IMG/VR virus record: IMGVR_UViG_3300028859_000011
Coordinates: 61,547 to 125,546 of that record
DNA length: 64,000 nt
Source of the DNA: a virus
Direction: 5' to 3' (one strand)
Part shown: piece by piece, positions 58,898-64,000 of the stretch
Layout: each line of letters starts with the position of its first letter
Position numbering within the stretch: the stretch's first letter is position 1
Made by a program: the position numbers and the translations under genes
The notes under the pieces: model-generated
Database searches by the model: none
Told to the model about the DNA's origin: nothing
The model's input: the letters and a program-made list of their open reading frames with translations, nothing else

Positions 58898-59101
58898 ATT
58901 AATATTGGAGAAGTAGCTAAATTTAAACAGGTTAGATGTGAATGTGGTGAATTCCAAGATAGTCGTAATAAAGCTTGGACCAATTCTATTAATTTTTCAG
59001 ATGTTGATCATATTGAAAAAGAACTGAATGAATCCGTTAAAGTAGAAGATTATGAAAATGTAGCATTTTTAATAGATATTATGATAAAAATGAATACATA
59101 A
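58898..59101 (+). pseudogene. 3' part of the interrupted zinc-ribbon gene
   Basis: 67 codons in frame with the 5' part at 56850: INIGEVAKFKQVRCECGEF, then WTNSINFSDVDHIEKELNES, matching the second half of the paralogue at 56522 (INIGERTEIEEGECNCG, FWTDSKYFANVTNIEESL). It has no start of its own. Confidence 0.8.
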
Positions 59102-59103
59102 TT

Positions 59104-59475
59104 ATGATAATATTTCATATTTGTACTATTATTTCTGATATATGTGCTATTATAACAATTCTTTTATGTAATGCCGCTATATTAAATAAATTAACAGAGC
59201 CACATGAAAATGTAGAATGTTTATATAAATATTCATATAATGAAAATTATTTAGGTTGTAAATGGTTTTATATTTTTATTGTGCTTAATGTAATATGTTA
59301 TTTGTTTTATAAAAAAATTAAAAAAATAAGATTACTAGATTATTATAAATATAAAATTAATTTTTATGAAGATTTATTAATTGATAAAGATTTTTATGAT
59401 AAAAATGAAATAAATATTTTTAATAAATATATTAGTAAATATAAAAGATTATTAAAATTAGAACAATTAAAATAA
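59104..59475 (+). CDS. Membrane protein, 123 residues
   Basis: Two hydrophobic spans (about 2-26 and 57-75) and a Lys/Tyr/Ile-rich helical tail ending KYKRLLKLEQLK, a version of the basic tail. Function unknown. Confidence 0.6.
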   Translation: MIIFHICTIISDICAIITILLCNAAILNKLTEPHENVECLYKYSYNENYLGCKWFYIFIVLNVICYLFYKKIKKIRLLDYYKYKINFYEDLLIDKDFYDKNEINIFNKYISKYKRLLKLEQLK

Positions 59476-59483
59476 ATTAAATT

Positions 59484-59864
59484 ATGAAAAAAGATAAATT
59501 GATACCATTTTTTAAAATAATTGGAACATTTCAATTAATATCATTATCAGCAATTGTCATGACATTTTTATTTAATGTTAATTATATTCAATCTAATTGT
59601 ATGTATTTTATTACGATTTCAGTAATAATTCAATTATCAATACTAATTATTTCAGCATTAGTTTGTATTATTGTATATTTTATGATGCAACTTTCAAATA
59701 ATAAATATGAGGAATTTAGAAAAAATATTCCTGAATATATTTATAAATCTGAAATATATTCAACTGAACCTATATCAGACAAATCAGAAAAAATAATCAT
59801 ATCAGATATAACTGATAACTGTTATATTAATGGATATGGAAATTATGATCCTAATAATCCTTAA
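59484..59864 (+). CDS. Membrane protein with a shared C-terminal domain, 126 residues
   Basis: Two membrane spans (about 10-30 and 42-70), then a 55-residue domain (PEYIYKSEIYSTEPISDKSE ... DNCYINGYGNYDP) that recurs as the whole of the next protein. The domain is probably on the cytoplasmic side. No function assigned. Confidence 0.65.
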   Translation: MKKDKLIPFFKIIGTFQLISLSAIVMTFLFNVNYIQSNCMYFITISVIIQLSILIISALVCIIVYFMMQLSNNKYEEFRKNIPEYIYKSEIYSTEPISDKSEKIIISDITDNCYINGYGNYDPNNP

Positions 59865-59867
59865 TTT

Positions 59868-60071
59868 ATGTCAAACAATAGTCCAGATTTACCTGAATAT
59901 GTTTATATTCATAATGTTGAATATAATACAATAACAGAATCATTACCATTAAAAAGTGATGATTTAATTGTCATTTCAATTAATCCGTTAAATGATAAAG
60001 CATTGAAAGTTAAATTGTCAACTATTAAAAAAAACTGTTATATTAATGGATATGGATATTATGAACCGTAA
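59868..60071 (+). CDS. Soluble version of the preceding protein's C-terminal domain
   Basis: 67 residues: PEYVYIHNVEYNTITESLPL ... KKNCYINGYGYYEP, matching the end of 59484-59864 closely. The pair gives a membrane-bound and a free copy of the same domain. Confidence 0.65.
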   Translation: MSNNSPDLPEYVYIHNVEYNTITESLPLKSDDLIVISINPLNDKALKVKLSTIKKNCYINGYGYYEP

Positions 60072-60088
60072 AAAAATAAAAAATAAAT

Positions 60089-60460
60089 ATGGAATATTGT
60101 AATGTTGAGATTCAAATTGATTTATTTGATTATAAACGAAGTTTTTTAAAAAATATAAATACTGATGATCTTGAATATGAATTAAAAAGGCGTAAAGAAG
60201 AAGATATTTACATTAATGATAAAAAAATATTATATCATGATATTGATATTGATTTAAGTGATTTTGAAACAGATATATTAGATAAATTATATAATGATGA
60301 ATTATCAAATGAATTGAAAAATAGAGGATTTATTGTACTTGGAAAAAATGAATATCCGCCGACAAATTTAGCAACAAAAAATGATATTTGTAAAATATTA
60401 GGATTGAGAGAATGGTCAACTAAAGAACAGATTCTTAATGAACTAAATAACATATTATAA
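60089..60460 (+). CDS. Unknown protein, 123 residues
   Basis: Acidic, with two similar segments (FLKNINTDDLEYELKRRKEE and ILDKLYNDELSNELKNRGFI) and a C-terminal helical end NDICKILGLREWSTKEQILN. It looks like a conserved phage family of unknown function. One base before the next gene. Confidence 0.7.
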   Translation: MEYCNVEIQIDLFDYKRSFLKNINTDDLEYELKRRKEEDIYINDKKILYHDIDIDLSDFETDILDKLYNDELSNELKNRGFIVLGKNEYPPTNLATKNDICKILGLREWSTKEQILNELNNIL

Positions 60461-60461
60461 T

Positions 60462-60689
60462 ATGTTTAAACAAGGAGATAAAATAGTTAATAAATCAGGT
60501 AATTTCAAAATTTATACATTTAAATCATATTATCACCATAATATAGAAGCTAATGCATTTCTTGTTTATGAAGATAATAGATTCCATTTCTTTGATGATT
60601 ATTTTAATGATATTAAATATGAGTATATTTTATTATCTGAATATAGAAAGCAGAAACTTAAAAAATTAAATATATGCTCACAAATTTAG
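60462..60689 (+). CDS. SH3-like small protein with basic tail, 75 residues
   Basis: FKQGDKIVNKSGNFKIYTFK, then a Tyr-rich middle and YRKQKLKKLNICS. First of five tandem genes of the same design. Its tail overlaps the next start. Confidence 0.6.
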   Translation: MFKQGDKIVNKSGNFKIYTFKSYYHHNIEANAFLVYEDNRFHFFDDYFNDIKYEYILLSEYRKQKLKKLNICSQI

Positions 60690-60925
60690 ATATTAAAAAA
60701 ATTAAAATAGGTGATAATGTTATTTGTATTAATATAGCTATTACCAGTAATCTTTTGAAATTAAATAAATCATATGAAATTCAAGAAATTCTTCTTAACA
60801 CCAGTGGTAATTATTTATTTAAATTAGTTGAAATCGATAAGTATCCTTTCTTAATTGAAAGATTTATACTTGATTTAAAAACGATAAGAAAAAATAAATT
60901 ATCTAAAATCTTAGCTAATGATTGA
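60674..60925 (+). CDS. SH3-like small protein of a tandem array, 83 residues
   Basis: IKIGDNVICINIAITSNLLK, then NKSYEIQEILL and RFILDLKTIRKNKLSKIL. The layout (K-x-G-D-x-V, Y-x-I-x-E-I, R-F-x-L-D-x-K, basic tail) is shared by the next three genes. Confidence 0.65.
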   Translation: MLTNLDIKKIKIGDNVICINIAITSNLLKLNKSYEIQEILLNTSGNYLFKLVEIDKYPFLIERFILDLKTIRKNKLSKILAND

Positions 60926-61157
60926 TATAGAAAATATTAAAATAGGTGATCTTGTTATTGTTATTGATAATAGTAATATTTTTTTGAAATTACATAAATC
61001 ATATGAAATTAAAGAAATTATACCTTTTTATGATATCGATGCTTATTTTCATTTTAATATTTTAAAAATGATGAACATATATTCAATTGATAGATTTATA
61101 TTTGATTTAAAAGCAATTAGAAAAAATAAATTATCTAAAATATTATATAATGCTTGA
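60918..61157 (+). CDS. SH3-like small protein of a tandem array, 79 residues
   Basis: IKIGDLVIVIDNSNIFLKLH, HKSYEIKEIIP and RFIFDLKAIRKNKLSKIL. Overlaps both neighbours by eight bases. Confidence 0.65.
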   Translation: MIDIENIKIGDLVIVIDNSNIFLKLHKSYEIKEIIPFYDIDAYFHFNILKMMNIYSIDRFIFDLKAIRKNKLSKILYNA

Positions 61158-61401
61158 TTCTAAAAATATTAAAATAGGTGATACCGTTATTTGTATTAAT
61201 AATACAAATAATGAAAATAAATTAACAATTAATAATAAATATACAATTAGTGAAATATTTGATATCAAATACTTAAATTATAATAGATATTTTGTAATAT
61301 TATTAGAAACTGGTAATATTAAATATTATTTATATAGATTTAAGTTAGATATTAAAACTATCAGAAAAAATAAATTATCTAAAATATTATCTAATGATTG
61401 A
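61150..61401 (+). CDS. SH3-like small protein of a tandem array, 83 residues
   Basis: IKIGDTVICINNTNNENKLT, NNKYTISEIFD and RFKLDIKTIRKNKLSKIL. Same spacing as the copies on both sides. Confidence 0.65.
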   Translation: MLDSKNIKIGDTVICINNTNNENKLTINNKYTISEIFDIKYLNYNRYFVILLETGNIKYYLYRFKLDIKTIRKNKLSKILSND

Positions 61402-61639
61402 TGTTAAAAATTTAAAAAAAGGCGATTATGTAGTTGTTATTAATAACAATAACACTATATTAGAATTAGATAAAACTTATAAAGTTAAACAAATTTTATA
61501 TAGTATTAAATTTGATAAATATTATATAACTTTGATTGGACATAATGATTTAATATATAGATTTAGAAGATTTAAATTAGATATTAAAACAGAAAGAAAA
61601 CATAAAATAGAAAAAATTAAAAATTATGAAAGTATATAA
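61394..61639 (+). CDS. SH3-like small protein of a tandem array, 81 residues
   Basis: LKKGDYVVVINNNNTILELD, DKTYKVKQILY and RFKLDIKTERKHKIEKIK. Last intact member of the array. Confidence 0.65.
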   Translation: MIDVKNLKKGDYVVVINNNNTILELDKTYKVKQILYSIKFDKYYITLIGHNDLIYRFRRFKLDIKTERKHKIEKIKNYESI

Positions 61640-61912
61640 AATTTATGAAACAGCATATAGATATGGTGATGAACAAGGTCCTGATGAAACAATTTTTTCA
61701 TCACCAGAAGTTAGAGATGATTATTTTAAAGAATTATTTAAAATGTCTAAAGAAAATAAGGATTTAACTGAGAGAGAAGTGAATTAGTTTGGTTAAAATA
61801 TTTAAATGTTACAGATAAACTTATAGAGCGTGAATATGAGTTTAAGTTATTTGGAGAAGTTATTTCTATATCATATAGTTATAATAAAAATATATATTCA
61901 AAAATTAAATAA
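61626..61912 (+). pseudogene. Small gene split by a frameshift
   Basis: MKVYKIYETAYRYGDEQGPD runs to TAG at 61785-61787 after DLTEREVN. The next frame carries on without a gap as ELVWLKYLNVTDKLIEREYE and ends at TAA 61910-61912. Joined near GAAGTGAATTAG it would give about 94 residues. The continuation has no start codon of its own. Confidence 0.55.
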
Positions 61913-61913
61913 T

Positions 61914-62111
61914 ATGGCCGCATCAAAAGATAAAGTTAAAATTGAAGATGGAGTATATAATTCAAATTGGACTGCATATAATTTAACAATATTATCTAAT
62001 GAAGATAATTCTGAATTAGTAACGGTAAAAACAATTATGGGAGTAAAAGGTATTAATATTCTTGAAAAAGTTGAAGTTAAAAACGGATTAGTATATTTTT
62101 GTTTTAAATGA
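61914..62111 (+). CDS. Small protein, 65 residues
   Basis: Start chosen at ATG 61914 (MAASKDKVKIEDGVYNSNWT), two bases after the previous stop; the frame reaches further back but only through the tail of the frameshifted gene. Beta-rich, probably a small barrel. Confidence 0.6.
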   Translation: MAASKDKVKIEDGVYNSNWTAYNLTILSNEDNSELVTVKTIMGVKGINILEKVEVKNGLVYFCFK

Positions 62112-62183
62112 AAATTATGATAAATAAAAAAGTTTAATATAAATATTTAACTATTTATTTTCATTTATATGATAAATATTTAC

Positions 62184-62194
62184 TATCTTCGTAA
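62184..62194 (+). promoter_or_regulatory. Weak Bacteroidota-type promoter (-7 box variant)
   Basis: TATCTTCG at 62184-62191 differs by one base from the usual TATCTTTG. It is the only candidate in the 129-base gap before the gene at 62241. Confidence 0.35.
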
Positions 62195-62240
62195 ATATGA
62201 AAATATTATATTAATAATAACTCATTAAATATTTATAATT

Positions 62241-62507
62241 ATGAAAACAAAAAAAACTAATTTTGTTTCCTCTCCTAATTTTATTTCTTCTATGAATTGC
62301 GGTCATCAAAATTCAGATGATGTATTTGATAATTATATAAAATCAAATAGTATTTGGATTAAATTCAAAAATAAAAATAAAATTCCAGCTAAATATATCA
62401 CAGATGAAAATAAAGATTTATTTATTTTCATGCTTAGTTCTGGAATGAACGCTGAACAAGTATTTTTAAGTAAAATTAAAGAATTAGAAAATATATGCAA
62501 AAAATAA
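62241..62507 (+). CDS. Unknown protein, 88 residues
   Basis: Ser/Asn-rich N-terminus (TNFVSSPNFISSMNCGHQNS) followed by a helical Lys/Asp-rich part. No family recognised. Confidence 0.6.
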   Translation: MKTKKTNFVSSPNFISSMNCGHQNSDDVFDNYIKSNSIWIKFKNKNKIPAKYITDENKDLFIFMLSSGMNAEQVFLSKIKELENICKK

Positions 62508-62662
62508 CAAGTTTATTGGATATCAATTATATTATAAATAATAGAGTTGATTTAAAGGATGATAAAGGTTATGTGATACCTTTTGTGAGATTTATGAGTT
62601 ACTCATTAATTCAAGTTGTGAGATTAATTAATACTGGAAATTACACTTATAATTTAAAATAA
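62495..62662 (+). CDS. Unknown small protein, 55 residues
   Basis: MQKITSLLDINYIINNRVDL, then VIPFVRFMSYSLIQVVRLIN. Overlaps the gene before it by 13 bases and ends two bases before the next. Function unknown. Confidence 0.5.
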   Translation: MQKITSLLDINYIINNRVDLKDDKGYVIPFVRFMSYSLIQVVRLINTGNYTYNLK

Positions 62663-62664
62663 AT

Positions 62665-63087
62665 ATGACAAAAGAACGATTAATATCATTTGAAACTGCA
62701 AATTTAGCAAAACAAAATGAATGTAATATTAAATGTAAAAACTATTTTGAAGATCTTACAGATTGTATTTTCAGCGGAGAAAATAAAGAAGATTCTATAT
62801 TTGATTGTAAATTTGATCACCCTAATATATATGCAAGACCTACTCAATCAGAGCTTCAATTGTGGTTCAGAGAGCATGAACAAATATTTATAGAAATTAA
62901 TACTGATTGTACTACAGAGCCTAAATTTTGTTTTAGTATTGATAAATTTATTGGTAATCCTTTAGATTTATCTGAACGAGAATGGTCTTGGTATCATCAT
63001 AAAGATGTTATATTTTATTTATATCGTAGTTATGAAGATACTTTAGAAGAAGCATTAAAAGAATCATTTAAAATAATTAACATTTAA
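62665..63087 (+). CDS. Unknown protein, 140 residues
   Basis: ERLISFETANLAKQNECNIK at the start, then YARPTQSELQLWFREHEQIF, and a C-terminal YRSYEDTLEEALKESFKI. Similar short proteins, about 140 residues with a TQSxLQKWLRE-like segment, occur in many phages and prophages; no activity is known. Confidence 0.7.
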   Translation: MTKERLISFETANLAKQNECNIKCKNYFEDLTDCIFSGENKEDSIFDCKFDHPNIYARPTQSELQLWFREHEQIFIEINTDCTTEPKFCFSIDKFIGNPLDLSEREWSWYHHKDVIFYLYRSYEDTLEEALKESFKIINI

Positions 63088-63101
63088 CACTTAGAAAAAA
63101 T

Positions 63102-63416
63102 ATGAAAACATTAAAAATTTATTGCGGAGTAACAATAGAAGATAAATGTAATATACAACGCCATCCACTAACTGAAGTACAAAACGCTACAAATCTTGTT
63201 CGTAATTTTAAAGATAATTCAGAAGAAATTGTGTATTCAAATTCACCAGATTTTGTTTCCATGATTAAATATTTATCACCTGAATATGAAATTGAAACTG
63301 AGTTCTTTCTTGACGGAATTTCTACTGGTGATGATATTGAAATGATTTTTGAAGATTTTAATAAAGCTTACGATTTAATGGATAAACTAATAGATAATGA
63401 CGAATATGAAAAATGA
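63102..63416 (+). CDS. Unknown protein, 104 residues
   Basis: Alpha/beta with an acidic end (DDIEMIFEDFNKAYDLMDKL). Coupled to a micropeptide frame by overlap. No recognised family. Confidence 0.65.
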   Translation: MKTLKIYCGVTIEDKCNIQRHPLTEVQNATNLVRNFKDNSEEIVYSNSPDFVSMIKYLSPEYEIETEFFLDGISTGDDIEMIFEDFNKAYDLMDKLIDNDEYEK

Positions 63417-63516
63417 ATTTGATTTAACAAAATTGCAAGAAGTAAGTAGTATTATAATGTTTATTTATTTATTAGTACTTACAAAAGAGACACATGATAA
63501 CAATAATAATGAATAA
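63406..63516 (+). CDS. Micropeptide with a hydrophobic core, 36 residues
   Basis: MKNEFDLTKLQEVSSIIMFI, then a short hydrophobic run and a polar Asn-rich end. Starts inside the previous gene. Last frame before the convergent terminator. Confidence 0.4.
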   Translation: MKNEFDLTKLQEVSSIIMFIYLLVLTKETHDNNNNE

Positions 63517-63544
63517 TATTAATTTTTAATAATATTTAAATAAA

Positions 63545-63572
63545 AAAGAGCAAAAATATTTGCTCTTTTTAT
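63545..63572. terminator. Bidirectional terminator
   Basis: Stem AAAGAGCAAA with TTTGCTCTTT around an AATA loop, with A and T tracts on the two sides, between the plus run ending at 63516 and the minus fibre gene ending at 63577. Confidence 0.8.
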
Positions 63573-63576
63573 TTAT

Positions 63577-64000
<424 letters not shown>

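Overview
The window is a very AT-rich, densely packed stretch that looks like part of the genome of a large tailed phage infecting a Bacteroidota (Bacteroidetes) host. The host call rests on promoters of the Bacteroidota primary-sigma type (TTTG, a 19-20 bp gap, then TAnnTTTG, mostly TATCTTTG) and on the near absence of Shine-Dalgarno sites. The phage call rests on long runs of small overlapping genes, a fibre module, a NAD+-dependent DNA ligase, a ClpP-like protease, MazG-like and NUDIX enzymes, a tRNA cluster, several homing-type endonucleases and T4-like capsid-targeting N-termini. No terminase, portal or major capsid gene lies in the window, so plasmid or integrated-element status is not formally excluded.

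Layout. 1-14.4 kb, mostly plus strand: partial HAD hydrolase, ligase, a GIY-YIG endonuclease with ribbon-helix-helix (RHH) genes, ClpP-like protease, a stand-alone TnpB, an adenine methyltransferase, an SPFH lipoprotein and many small unknown genes. 14.4-15.1 kb: a promoter, a leucine-rich leader peptide, an attenuator-like terminator and five tRNA genes whose anticodons all read leucine codons, followed by an HNH endonuclease and a tRNA remnant. 16.1-33.8 kb, mostly minus strand: a block of genes whose products share an N-terminal tag like the T4 capsid-targeting sequence and, in eleven cases, a C-terminal tag ending KFN(L/I/M). They include ankyrin proteins, a nucleotidase, two MoxR-type AAA+ ATPases and a VWA/metallopeptidase protein. 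A plus-strand fibre module with a family 25 glycosyltransferase (19.5-24.0 kb) interrupts this block. 33.9-63.5 kb, plus strand: thioredoxin, NUDIX, ATP-grasp, MazG-like, nucleotidyltransferase, YqeY, a ferredoxin:thioredoxin-reductase-like protein, HD and radical SAM proteins, an IS607-family element, and arrays of tandemly duplicated small genes. The window ends inside a minus-strand fibre gene paralogous to the one at 21.3 kb.

How it fits together. TAnnTTTG promoters stand mainly before the small-gene and metabolic blocks. A different AT-rich motif (TTTATATATAA) stands 15-20 bases before many fibre and tagged genes, which suggests an early/late split. The tagged proteins are best explained as internal head proteins, packaged and probably delivered to the host with the DNA. 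The tRNA cluster appears to be under leucine-responsive attenuation built from a leader peptide carrying nine leucine codons. I consider this and the two-ended protein tags the most notable signals. Several tandem copies carry frameshifts or in-frame stops. These are either decaying duplicates or sequence errors, and reads are needed to tell which.
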